From an uncultured Clostridia bacterium (lineage in GTDB: Bacteria > Bacillota > Clostridia > Lachnospirales > CAMZNU01), in NCBI GenBank assembly GCA_947313885.1, contig CAMZNU010000001.1, positions 40,730 to 104,729 of the forward strand: DNA of 64,000 nt, read 5' to 3'. A model generated the notes under the pieces. That model ran no database searches. It saw nothing but the letters and a program-made list of their open reading frames with translations, and was not told the origin of the DNA. Both the position numbers and the translations under genes were made by a program. The number at the start of each line of letters is the position of its first letter. Positions within the stretch are counted from its first letter, which is position 1. Shown piece after piece: positions 36,429-45,401 of the stretch.

Positions 36429-38882
36429 TTAACTCATAAACATGTTAATGCTAGCTTTATCCGCACTATTTAAAAATGCCGCTACTCCTGCTAATTCAAC
36501 ATCATCTATTAATTCTTTCTCTTGAATTCCCATAAGCTCCATAGACATGTTACATGCAATAAATTTAATACCGCTTTTTTGTGCATCCTCTATCATTTTT
36601 TCTAACATATCAACATTATTTGTTTTCATAACATGTTTGATTAACTTACTACCCATACCACCCATATTCATTTGTGATAACGCTAATTTACTAGCACCTC
36701 TTGGCATCATTTTACCAAACATATTTCCTACAATGTCTTTCTTTGTGCTTACTTTTTCTTTTTTTCTTATTATATTTAGTCCCCAAAATGTGAAAAATAA
36801 TGTTACTTCATCTCCCATAGCTGCCGCTCCATTTGCGATTATCATCGTCGCTATCGCTTTATCTAAATCACCACTAAACACTACTAATGATGTTCCTGAT
36901 TTTTCAGCTTTCTTACCTTTAGCTCCACCTTTTATAATTACAGCTTCTATTTCTCTTCTATTAATTTTACATTCATGTAATTTATTTCCTGTTTTGTCAC
37001 ACCAAGCTTGTATGTCTGTTGCAAATCCCATATCTGATGCTACTATTTTTAACCTGTCACCAGGTGCAGCATTTTCTAGCCCTTTATAAACTTCCATTAT
37101 AGGGCCTGGGCATTGTAATCCTTTAGCATTAATTTCAATTAGTTTGCAACTTTCTGGTGACGGATCTGTAATATTTTCTACTGTTTCAGTTTTTTTTTTA
37201 TTATTTTTCATTGTTTTTGGTATATACATTAATGATTTATATGCTGTGTATCCACCTAAAACATTGTATACATTTTCAAATCCATTTTGTTTTAATATTC
37301 TTGATGCTATATATCCACGTACACCTACAGCACAATATATTACTATATCTTTATTTTTATCTAACTCTCCTAATCTTTTTCTTAAATCATCTACTGGTAT
37401 TAATGTTGAATTTTCAATTTTTCCTAATCCTGCTTCTAACTCTGTTCTTACATCTAATAATACAGCCTTATTCATATCTAAATCTTTTATTTCTCTACAT
37501 AACATAGGTTTGTATTGTTTTTCTCTAATATTATCTGCTACGAATCCCGCCATGTTTACTGGATCTTTTGCTGATGAATACGGCGGTGCATATGATAACT
37601 CTAATTCTGCTAAATCATATACAGTTCCACCTAATCGCATAGCTGTAGCTATAACATCTATTCTTTTTTCTACTCCTTCATAACCTACATTTTGTGCTCC
37701 TAAAATTTTACCTTCATTATCATAAAGAACTTTTAATGTCATTGACATTGCCCCTGGGTAATATCCTGCATGTGATTTTGGTAATACTAATGATACGTGG
37801 TAATCTTTACCGTACACTAACCCTTCTCTTTGTAATAATTTTTCATTTTTACCCGTTGCTGACACTGTCATATCGAATACTTTTGCAACTGATGTACCTT
37901 GTGTCCCTTTAAATTTAACTTTTCTCCCTGCTATATTATCTGCACATATTCTTCCTTGTTTATTTGCTGGTCCTGCTAAAGGTATCATTGTTTTTCCTTT
38001 GCTCACAAAGTCTGTAACTTCGATAACATCACCTATAGCATAAATACTTTCATCAGATGTTTTTAAATATTCATCTACAACTATTCCACCACGTTCATTT
38101 AATTTAAGTCCTGCTTCCTTCGCTATCATTGATTGCGGACGTATACCTATTGAAAATATTACTATATCCGCCTCTATTTTATTTCCACTACTCAATTCTA
38201 TCGTAGTAGTTCCATTATCATAATTAAATTCTTTAACTCCATCTCCTAAATGTAAACTAACACCTAAGGTTGACATATGCTCATGTACAATTTGTGCAAG
38301 TTCAAAGTCAATAGGTGCCATTACTTGATCTGCCATCTCTACTAGTGATACATCTAATCCTCGATCATGTAAATTTTCAGCCATCTCTAACCCGATAAAT
38401 CCCCCACCTACTACTACGGCTTTTTTAGGTCCTTTATTATCTACATAATCTTTAATTTTATCTACATCTGGTATATTCCATAATGAGAAAACATTTGGAG
38501 AATCTATTCCTTTAATTGGTGGTACTATTGGCATTGACCCTGGTGACAATACTAATATGTCATATGATTCTGTATAACTCTTTTTTTCTTTTATATTGTA
38601 AACTTCTACTGTTTTTTCTTCTTTATTTATAGACTTAACTTCATTCCATATTCTAACGTCTACATTAAATCTATTATTAAATGATTCTGGTGTTTGCAAT
38701 AATAATGCTTCTCTTTTTTCTATAGCACCACCTACATAATATGGCAACCCACAATTTGCAAATGATATAAACTCACCCTTTTCAAACATTATAATTTCTG
38801 CATTTTCATCTTTACGTCTTAATCTCGCTGCTGTCGATGCTCCACCTGCAACACCACCTACTATTAATATTTTTTTTCTCAT
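36429..38882 (-). CDS. CoA-disulfide reductase / rhodanese / TusA / DsrE fusion
   Basis: A four-module sulfur-handling enzyme of 817 residues. Residues 1-450 are a FAD/NAD(P) disulfide reductase (GGVAGGAST, active Cys44 in SFANCGLPYY, VVGGGFIGLE). A rhodanese domain follows with active Cys517 in YCAVGVRGY. A TusA/SirA domain has CPGP at Cys591. The DsrE-like domain (about 663-817) has a Cys in IACNMSMEL. The fusion probably moves persulfide sulfur between cysteines and reduces CoA persulfides. The longest frame is longer by 24 codons, but AAAGGAGG lies 5 nt before the ATG at 38882. The CsoR/CstR-type gene follows in the operon. Confidence 0.92.
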   Translation of the reverse strand: MRKKILIVGGVAGGASTAARLRRKDENAEIIMFEKGEFISFANCGLPYYVGGAIEKREALLLQTPESFNNRFNVDVRIWNEVKSINKEEKTVEVYNIKEKKSYTESYDILVLSPGSMPIVPPIKGIDSPNVFSLWNIPDVDKIKDYVDNKGPKKAVVVGGGFIGLEMAENLHDRGLDVSLVEMADQVMAPIDFELAQIVHEHMSTLGVSLHLGDGVKEFNYDNGTTTIELSSGNKIEADIVIFSIGIRPQSMIAKEAGLKLNERGGIVVDEYLKTSDESIYAIGDVIEVTDFVSKGKTMIPLAGPANKQGRICADNIAGRKVKFKGTQGTSVAKVFDMTVSATGKNEKLLQREGLVYGKDYHVSLVLPKSHAGYYPGAMSMTLKVLYDNEGKILGAQNVGYEGVEKRIDVIATAMRLGGTVYDLAELELSYAPPYSSAKDPVNMAGFVADNIREKQYKPMLCREIKDLDMNKAVLLDVRTELEAGLGKIENSTLIPVDDLRKRLGELDKNKDIVIYCAVGVRGYIASRILKQNGFENVYNVLGGYTAYKSLMYIPKTMKNNKKKTETVENITDPSPESCKLIEINAKGLQCPGPIMEVYKGLENAAPGDRLKIVASDMGFATDIQAWCDKTGNKLHECKINRREIEAVIIKGGAKGKKAEKSGTSLVVFSGDLDKAIATMIIANGAAAMGDEVTLFFTFWGLNIIRKKEKVSTKKDIVGNMFGKMMPRGASKLALSQMNMGGMGSKLIKHVMKTNNVDMLEKMIEDAQKSGIKFIACNMSMELMGIQEKELIDDVELAGVAAFLNSADKASINMFMS

Positions 38883-38896
38883 TTTTTCCTCCTTTG

Positions 38897-38916
38897 TACC
38901 CTTATATGGGGGGGTA
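38897..38916 (-). promoter_or_regulatory. CsoR/CstR-type operator
   Basis: The plus strand reads TACCCTTATATGGGGGGGTA, an interrupted C-tract/G-tract inverted repeat like known CsoR-family operators. It lies directly downstream of the -10 of the fusion gene promoter and before the ribosome site, where a bound repressor would block transcription. Confidence 0.75.
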
Positions 38917-38925
38917 TTTTTTATA

Positions 38926-38954
38926 AGTATATATCCGTTTTTTAACATTGTCAA
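38926..38954 (-). promoter_or_regulatory. Promoter of the sulfur-handling operon
   Basis: TTGACA (38949-38954), exactly 17 bp, TATACT (38926-38931) on the minus strand. The predicted start near 38919 borders the operator. Confidence 0.85.
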
Positions 38955-39305
38955 TATTTATACATTCATTTTTTTTTATATTTATTCATTTTATTTTATT
39001 ATTCCTATTTATTAGCTTTTTATTATATTTTCATTTTTTAAGCAACATTTTTATATTAACTCTATTTGTGTTTTGTTATAACTTATCTATTTAACTTTTG
39101 TTACATATTGTAATTGTATTACTTTTTACTCTTATGTATAAATACGTATGATTTTTTTTATTTTTCATGCATTTTTTTATTTTTCCATATGTTACAATAA
39201 AATATATAATTTATATATTTTTAGATAATAACTCTAAATACTTTACTATTTATTACCTAACTTTTATATTTATTAATATTTTAATGTACGAAAGGAGATA
39301 ATTAT
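38955..39305. other. AT-rich intergenic region before the beta-glucosidase gene
   Basis: About 350 bp of very AT-rich sequence between divergent transcripts. It has no frame of note. It must contain the promoter of the GH1 gene, but no -35/-10 pair is convincing, and I saw no CcpA-like palindrome or other operator. Confidence 0.5.
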
Positions 39306-40616
39306 ATGATTTATGGAGTAGCAACAGCAGCATATCAAATAGAAGGTGCTAGCAACTTAGGTGGTCGCACACCTTGTATTTGGGACGAATTCGCTAAAGG
39401 TGATGGCAATGTTTATAAAAAACAAGATGGTAGCGTCGCTTGTGACCACTACCATCTCTACAAGGAAGATGTAAAGCTTATGACTGATTTAGGCGTTGAT
39501 TCTTATAGGTTTTCTATAGCATGGCCTCGTATCTTTCCTGAAAAAGGTGTTTTTAATCAAGAAGGTATGGATTACTATATTGATTTATTAAAAGAACTTA
39601 AAAAGTATAATATTAAAGCATCTGTTACTCTTTACCACTGGGATTTACCTATGTGGGCTTACAACGATGGAGGTTGGCTAAATAGACAATGTGTTGATTG
39701 GTTTATTGAATATTCAACAGCTTGTTTTAAACATTTAGATAAATATGTTTACAGCTGGATTACTCACAATGAACCTTTTTGTGCTTCATTTCTATCACAT
39801 ACTTTAGGCATACTAGCACCTGGTAGAAAATCTGTAGAAGAAGGCGTTATAGTGTCGCATCATCTTTTATTATCACATGGTAAAGTTGTAGACTTATATA
39901 AAAATACCCTTAAATTAAAAAATGATATCGGCATTACTTTAAGTTTAATGTGGCAAGATAGTTTGACGGATTCCTTTGAAGATAACCTTGCTAAAATAAA
40001 TTCTGATGGTCTTTTTAATCGTTGGTTTTTAGATGCTTTATTTAAAGGTGAATATCCTACTTATATGCTTAATTTATTCGGTAGTAAAATGTCTGGTTTC
40101 TCATTCATTAAAGATGGAGATTTAAAATTAATTAGTATTGATTGCGATTTTATAGGTATTAATTACTATACTAGAACTACCGCTAAATATGATTCGACTA
40201 GTTTCTTATTAAGTATGATGGGATACTCTTCTTTACCTAAAACAGCTGTTGGCTGGGATATAACACCAGAATCTTTCGTTAAAACCGTAAAAATGGTTCG
40301 CGAATATACAGATTTACCTATAGTTGTTACTGAAAATGGTTCTTGTTGGGATGATGAACTTAATAGCGATGGAACTATAAATGATGTTAATCGTGTTGAT
40401 TATTTAAAATCTCATTTACAAGTTGTTGATGAGATGAATGCTGATGGTTTAAATATTACAGGTTATTATGCTTGGTCTTTATTAGATAATTATGAATGGT
40501 CGCACGGTTATTCTAAACGTTTTGGTATCGTATACGTCGATTATGAAACTCAAAAAAGATATCCTAAAGACAGTTACTATACTTACAGAGAAATCATCAA
40601 AAAAAATAAAAAATAA
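39306..40616 (+). CDS. Beta-glucosidase, glycoside hydrolase family 1
   Basis: A 436-residue GH1 enzyme hydrolysing beta-linked glucosides, probably cellobiose or plant glucosides, in the cytosol. The acid/base Glu156 is in ITHNEPF, the nucleophile Glu343 in VVTENGSCW, and QIEGA, HWDLP and WSLLDNYEWSHGYSKRFG are present. The Glu in NYEW favours unphosphorylated glucosides over 6-phospho ones. The N-terminus, MIYGVATAAYQIEGA, is several residues shorter than usual, with AAAGGAGAT before the ATG. No signal peptide is seen. It stands alone with its own terminator, so a transporter must be elsewhere. Confidence 0.94.
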   Translation: MIYGVATAAYQIEGASNLGGRTPCIWDEFAKGDGNVYKKQDGSVACDHYHLYKEDVKLMTDLGVDSYRFSIAWPRIFPEKGVFNQEGMDYYIDLLKELKKYNIKASVTLYHWDLPMWAYNDGGWLNRQCVDWFIEYSTACFKHLDKYVYSWITHNEPFCASFLSHTLGILAPGRKSVEEGVIVSHHLLLSHGKVVDLYKNTLKLKNDIGITLSLMWQDSLTDSFEDNLAKINSDGLFNRWFLDALFKGEYPTYMLNLFGSKMSGFSFIKDGDLKLISIDCDFIGINYYTRTTAKYDSTSFLLSMMGYSSLPKTAVGWDITPESFVKTVKMVREYTDLPIVVTENGSCWDDELNSDGTINDVNRVDYLKSHLQVVDEMNADGLNITGYYAWSLLDNYEWSHGYSKRFGIVYVDYETQKRYPKDSYYTYREIIKKNKK

Positions 40617-40633
40617 AAAATAAAAAATAAAAA
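40603..40633 (+). repeat. 7-bp AT microsatellite at the end of the GH1 gene
   Basis: Four to five near-perfect copies of TAAAAAA run through the last Lys/Asn codons and stop of the beta-glucosidase gene into the terminator. Slippage here would alter only the extreme C-terminus. Confidence 0.85.
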
Positions 40634-40666
40634 ACACCTTTCTACTCCCGTAGAAAGGTGTTTTTT
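40629..40666. terminator. Bidirectional terminator between GH1 gene and truA
   Basis: AAAAAACACCTTTCTAC pairs with GTAGAAAGGTGTTTTTT around TCCC. It ends the GH1 transcript and the spoIID-queA-rarA-truA run. Confidence 0.9.
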
Positions 40667-41401
40667 CTAATATGTTACATTTTTTAAATATAAACCATGT
40701 GGTGGTATCGTTCTACCTGCATGTGATCTAGTTTTATTTTTAAATATATCTTCTATAGCTTCTGGTTTCATTTGCCCTATACCTACTTCTAATAATGTAC
40801 CTATCATTATTCTAACTTGGTTATATAAAAAGCTTGTACCTCTTATTTCTATAATTATTTCATTTCCCATTTTTTCTATGTTTATATCTTCTACTATTTT
40901 AATTGTACTTTTTTTATTATTTTTTACTGAAGAAAAACATTGGAAATCTTTTTTACCTATTAAATATTTTATCCCTTGCTCCATCAATTCAACATCTATA
41001 GGCTCTCTATATTGATAATAATGTTTTCTTTTAAATGGATCTGTTACTTTTTGATTTAATATTTTATACACGTATGTTTTATTAACCGCATTATATCTAC
41101 TATGAAATCTCTCGTCTACTTTTTTCATCCTCGTTATTACAATATCATTAAATACATTATCATTTATTTTTTTTTCTAAATCTTTTGCATTAAAATCTTG
41201 TTTCAATTTAAAATTTGCTATTTGGTTATATGCATGTACCCCTTTATCCGTTCTTCCTGATGCTATTAAATCTACATCTTCACCTGTAGCTTTTTTTATT
41301 GACTCCATTATTGCTTTTTGTATCGTCTTATCTGTATTTTTTTGTATTTGCCACCCGTTATAATTCGACCCATCGTAACATATATTCATTCTATAATTCA
41401 T
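40667..41401 (-). CDS. truA: tRNA pseudouridine(38-40) synthase
   Basis: TruA forms pseudouridine at positions 38-40 of tRNA anticodon stems. The 244-residue protein has CYDGSNYNGWQ near the start, the catalytic Asp in ASGRTDKGVHAYNQ (about 47-60), RHYYQYREP-like sequence and the C-terminal GIGQMKPEAIEDIF. AGAGG lies 6 nt before the ATG at 41401. The start overlaps the end of rarA by 11 bp. Confidence 0.95.
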   Translation of the reverse strand: MNYRMNICYDGSNYNGWQIQKNTDKTIQKAIMESIKKATGEDVDLIASGRTDKGVHAYNQIANFKLKQDFNAKDLEKKINDNVFNDIVITRMKKVDERFHSRYNAVNKTYVYKILNQKVTDPFKRKHYYQYREPIDVELMEQGIKYLIGKKDFQCFSSVKNNKKSTIKIVEDINIEKMGNEIIIEIRGTSFLYNQVRIMIGTLLEVGIGQMKPEAIEDIFKNKTRSHAGRTIPPHGLYLKNVTY

Positions 41402-42707
41402 TTTTTATCCCTCTTATCCTCTCAAGTTTATCTTTTATCCTAAGTTCCACTCCATTTCCATTTGGTTCATAAAATATTTCACCTACTAATTCATCTGGTA
41501 AGTATTGTTGTTTTACATAACTACCTTCATAATTCGGTGGATATTTATACTGTGCATCTTTCGTTTTTTGATCTGCATAACTCTTATCTCTTAAATATTT
41601 TGGCATTTTTGCATTTGGATATTTTTCTACACTTTCCATAGCCTTTTTTATTCCTAAATAAGATGCATTACTTTTTGATGCACTTGCTAAATACGTTGTC
41701 GCTTGGGCTAATATTATTCTCGCCTCTGGCATACCTACAAAATTTAATGCCGTCATTGCATTTGTTGCTACCATTAAACCATGTGGGTCTGCATTTCCTA
41801 TATCTTCTGACGCACTTATTATTAAACGCCTCGCAATAAATTTAGGATCTTCTCCCCCTTTTAACATAACTGCTAAATAATATAGCCCTGCATCTGGATC
41901 GCTACCTCTTATGCTTTTTATAAATGCACTAGCATAATCATAATGATTATCCCCACCCTTATCATAGTTAAATATTTTTTTTTGACCACATTGTTTCAAA
42001 ATTTCTTCCGTTAAATTTCTTTTACCATCTATTACGTCTGTCGTTAATACCGCTATTTCTAAAGTATTTAATGCAACACGTGCATCTCCTGAGCTTATAT
42101 CACATAAATATTCTATACCTTTTTCACTTATACGTACATTATAATTACCTAACCCTCTTTTTTTATCCTTTATAGCTATATCTATAATTTTTTTTATATC
42201 ATCACTAGTTAGTGGATCTAATTTTAATACTTTAGACCTTGATATTAATGCATTGTTCACTTCATAAAAAGGGTTCTCTGTCGTAGCACCTACTAACGTT
42301 ACTGTCCCATCTTCTACATATGGTAATAACGTATCTTGCTGGGATTTACTAAATCTATGTATCTCATCAATAAATAATATCGTTTTTTTACCATTATATA
42401 ATATGTTTTCTTTACTATTTTTTACCGCCTCTTTTATATCTTTAACTCCCGATGTAGTCGCATTTAACTGGATAAAATTATTTTCACCTGCTATTATTTT
42501 TCCTAACGTCGTTTTTCCAACTCCTGGTCTTCCATGTAATATTACACTTGTAACTCTATTGGCTTTTACACTCTTATATAAAAATGTGTTTTTACCTACT
42601 ATATGTTGTTGTCCTATAAATTCTTCTAACTTTCGCGGTCTCATTCTATACGCTAATGGTGCATTTTTTTCTAATACTTTATCTCTTTCATAGTCGAATA
42701 AATCCAT
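41391..42707 (-). CDS. rarA: Replication-associated recombination AAA+ ATPase
   Basis: RarA (MgsA) acts at stalled replication forks. The 438-residue protein shows PLAYRMRPRKLEEFIGQQHI, Walker A GRPGVGKTTL (about 58-67), Walker B as ILFIDEIHRFSKSQQD, VGATTENPFYEVN (sensor 1) and a C-terminal domain with YLAVMLKGGEDPKFIARRLIISASEDIGNADP. AAGGTG precedes the ATG. It lies between queA and truA; the 11-bp overlap with truA suggests coupling. Confidence 0.96.
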   Translation of the reverse strand: MDLFDYERDKVLEKNAPLAYRMRPRKLEEFIGQQHIVGKNTFLYKSVKANRVTSVILHGRPGVGKTTLGKIIAGENNFIQLNATTSGVKDIKEAVKNSKENILYNGKKTILFIDEIHRFSKSQQDTLLPYVEDGTVTLVGATTENPFYEVNNALISRSKVLKLDPLTSDDIKKIIDIAIKDKKRGLGNYNVRISEKGIEYLCDISSGDARVALNTLEIAVLTTDVIDGKRNLTEEILKQCGQKKIFNYDKGGDNHYDYASAFIKSIRGSDPDAGLYYLAVMLKGGEDPKFIARRLIISASEDIGNADPHGLMVATNAMTALNFVGMPEARIILAQATTYLASASKSNASYLGIKKAMESVEKYPNAKMPKYLRDKSYADQKTKDAQYKYPPNYEGSYVKQQYLPDELVGEIFYEPNGNGVELRIKDKLERIRGIKNEL

Positions 42708-42719
42708 ATGAACACCTTC

Positions 42720-43742
42720 CTAATTTATAAGCATAGCATCGCCTAAACTATAAAATCTATATTCTTCTTTAATCGCAACATCATATGCATTCATAATATG
42801 CTCTTTACTACTTAATGCCGATACTAACATCATTAATGTAGATTCTGGTAAGTGAAAATTAGTAATTAATTTATCAACTATTTTAAATTTATATCCTGGG
42901 TATATAAATATACTGGTCTCGCCACAACCACTAACTACTTCACCTTTCGCATTACTAGAACTTTCTAACGTTCTTGCACTTGTTGTTCCTACGCATATTA
43001 TTTTATTACCTTTTAACTTCGCTTTATTTATTTTTTCTTTAGCTACCTCTGTAACTTCATATACTTCACTATGCATTTTATGTTCTAATATATTATCTAC
43101 TTTTACTGGTCTAAATGTTCCTAACCCTACATGTAATGTTATATATACTATTGTTACACCTTTTGCCTCTATTTTTTTTAATAACTCTTTTGTAAAATGT
43201 AATCCCGCCGTAGGCGCTGCACTTGAACCGTCATACTTTGCATACACCGTTTGGTATCTACTTTTTTCTTCTAGCTTTTCCGTTATATAATGTGGTAACG
43301 GTAATTCTCCTAGCTTATCTAGTACTTCTTCAAATATACCTTCATATTCAAATTCTATTATTCTATTCCCCTCTTCTACTATGTCTACTACTACCGCTTT
43401 TAAAAATTCACCACCAAAGTATATTTCATCTCCCACTTTTGCTTTTCTTCCTGGATTTACTAGGGTTTCCCACTTATCACCATCTAATCTTTTTAACAAT
43501 AATAACTCAACTCTTGCCCCTGTTTTTTTATTACCTATTAATCTTGCTGGTATTACTTTTGTATTATTTAATACTAAACAATCACCTTCATTAAGATAAT
43601 TTAATATTTCATTAAACTTTTTATGCTCAATTTCTCCTGTATGTTTATCCAACAACAACAATTTAGATTCATCTCTTTTTTCTTTTGGTCTTTGTGCTAT
43701 TAACTTTTCTGGTAGTTTAAAACTAAATTCTTCTTTTTTCAT
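42720..43742 (-). CDS. queA: S-adenosylmethionine:tRNA ribosyltransferase-isomerase
   Basis: QueA transfers and isomerises the ribosyl group of SAM to make epoxyqueuosine in tRNA. The 340-residue protein shows [50 protein letters not shown] and [16 protein letters not shown], all family signatures. Length is normal. It starts right after the spoIID stop with no gap and precedes rarA. Confidence 0.97.
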   Translation of the reverse strand: MKKEEFSFKLPEKLIAQRPKEKRDESKLLLLDKHTGEIEHKKFNEILNYLNEGDCLVLNNTKVIPARLIGNKKTGARVELLLLKRLDGDKWETLVNPGRKAKVGDEIYFGGEFLKAVVVDIVEEGNRIIEFEYEGIFEEVLDKLGELPLPHYITEKLEEKSRYQTVYAKYDGSSAAPTAGLHFTKELLKKIEAKGVTIVYITLHVGLGTFRPVKVDNILEHKMHSEVYEVTEVAKEKINKAKLKGNKIICVGTTSARTLESSSNAKGEVVSGCGETSIFIYPGYKFKIVDKLITNFHLPESTLMMLVSALSSKEHIMNAYDVAIKEEYRFYSLGDAMLIN

Positions 43743-45356
43743 TTACATTCCTTCCTCATATTGCTTTATTTCTACATCTGTATAGTAATGTTTTAAAATT
43801 TCTTCATATGTATAATTTTCTTTTGCCATTCCATTTGCACCATGTTGGCTTAGCCCTACACCATGTCCATTCCCTTTTCCTGATGCCAATATGCCATCTG
43901 TAATAACTATTGTCGCCTCTTCGATTATTTTGCTATTACCATATGTTTCCGTAAACCCATTCGCACCTATTACTACTAACTCACTTATATTTTCTAACAT
44001 TTCTAAACCATCTTTAGTTTCAACTACCAATTCATTAAATGCTACTTTTGACACATCACTTGTTTTATTTAGTATCGTAATTTCTAAAGTAACATCTTCT
44101 ACTATTTCCTTCACATTCACGTCTCCATTTTTTAAAATTATGAAATTTGTACTATACAATGGTTTTGTGAATTCAGAATTAAAAAATCCTCTTATCTTAT
44201 CTTTTTCTATCGTATGATTTCCTTTTGTTCCATGAAATGTTATTTGCAACACTCGCCCTAAACTAGTTCTTTTATCTACTGTTATATCAATTATATCACC
44301 AATATATAATTGCTTATCTTCCACTATATTTTTTAAATCCTCTTTAGAGTATTCTAATTCCCACACTTTACCCGTTTTATCATGTGGATCTTCTACCTCT
44401 CTTAGATATGGTATCACCTCTGTCCAAACATCTTCTGAATTTAACGTACTACCTCCAGAACTCGAATAAAATACAGAGTTTATTAATTTATTATCATACA
44501 CCACTACTTCACCTTTCGTTCCATCTACTGATTCCGTAGTATTTACATGCTCGTTTAAAACACCTAAATACACTTGGGAATATATAGTATCTACAACATC
44601 ATATCCTAATTCTCTATGTTCTGGTTTAGTGAAATATGAATACGTCCTAGCTGATACACTTTGTGCTTTTAATGCTTCTAATTCCCAACTCTGTGGCATT
44701 TCTGACGGCACTACACTATATAAGTATTTTTCTCTATCTAACACATTCACCGCCGTCATTAATCCCGTTTCATAAGTCACAACTTCTATAACTCCTCTAT
44801 AATGATCCACATCTGATAACATCATATTTCCCGTTAAATCACTTATTTGCATATTTCTATTTGCATTATTGAAATTTATTAATCTTTTTTCGCCATCTTT
44901 TAAAACTACATTATTTCTAATAAACTTAGGCGTGTTTATTATTGTATATCCTATACCTTTTGCTATAGCATCACTTTCATTTAAAAAAGGTCCAGCCAAA
45001 ATTGAAAACATTCCCTTGTCAACCTTATTTACATAACTATTTAATCCATATGTCGTTAAACTATTATAGGCCGTTTCATAATCTGCAAATATTTCTGTAG
45101 TTTCTAAATAATATCCACTTTCTATTGATATGTTTAAATTGTCACCTACTATTATATTTCCATCATTTATATTTTTATCTAAATTATACCCTACCATAAC
45201 CATTTTATTTTGTAGCTCTATTTGTGTTTTATCTTTATATTTTGAAACTAATCCTACTCTTATCAAATTATTATCTACAGTATTAGCAAGCACCGTAACA
45301 CCTCCTAATACTGTTAATGACATTATTACACATATTCCTTTTATTATTTTTTCCAT
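43743..45356 (-). CDS. SpoIID/LytB-domain secreted protein with SPOR-like region
   Basis: A 537-residue exported protein. The signal peptide is MEKIIKGICVIMSLTVLGGVT with cleavage near VLANT. Residues about 88-125 (TAYNSLTTYG then FSILAGPFLNES) look like a SPOR peptidoglycan-binding repeat. The SpoIID domain follows: LYSVVPSEMPQSWELEALKAQSVSARTYSYF, VYSSSGGSTLNSEDVW and GHGVGLSQHGANGMA. SpoIID is the transglycosylase needed for engulfment during sporulation, but the domain also occurs in non-sporulating relatives, so sporulation is not proven. AGGAGG precedes the ATG. It is longer than the usual 330-380 aa form and abuts queA. Confidence 0.88.
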   Translation of the reverse strand: MEKIIKGICVIMSLTVLGGVTVLANTVDNNLIRVGLVSKYKDKTQIELQNKMVMVGYNLDKNINDGNIIVGDNLNISIESGYYLETTEIFADYETAYNSLTTYGLNSYVNKVDKGMFSILAGPFLNESDAIAKGIGYTIINTPKFIRNNVVLKDGEKRLINFNNANRNMQISDLTGNMMLSDVDHYRGVIEVVTYETGLMTAVNVLDREKYLYSVVPSEMPQSWELEALKAQSVSARTYSYFTKPEHRELGYDVVDTIYSQVYLGVLNEHVNTTESVDGTKGEVVVYDNKLINSVFYSSSGGSTLNSEDVWTEVIPYLREVEDPHDKTGKVWELEYSKEDLKNIVEDKQLYIGDIIDITVDKRTSLGRVLQITFHGTKGNHTIEKDKIRGFFNSEFTKPLYSTNFIILKNGDVNVKEIVEDVTLEITILNKTSDVSKVAFNELVVETKDGLEMLENISELVVIGANGFTETYGNSKIIEEATIVITDGILASGKGNGHGVGLSQHGANGMAKENYTYEEILKHYYTDVEIKQYEEGM

Positions 45357-45401
45357 TTCAACCTCCTTTCTTCTTTAGTATTTGATTTTTGAAAAAATTT
45401 A

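Noticed and set aside
36547..37912. Several plus-strand frames, 70-180 aa, opposite the CoADR fusion
   Set aside because: All are antisense to a clearly conserved gene with four identifiable domains. They have no starts with ribosome sites.
40603..40666. Repeated AAAAAAT near the GH1 stop as a CRISPR or other array
   Set aside because: It is a 7-bp microsatellite with no spacers, running into a terminator.
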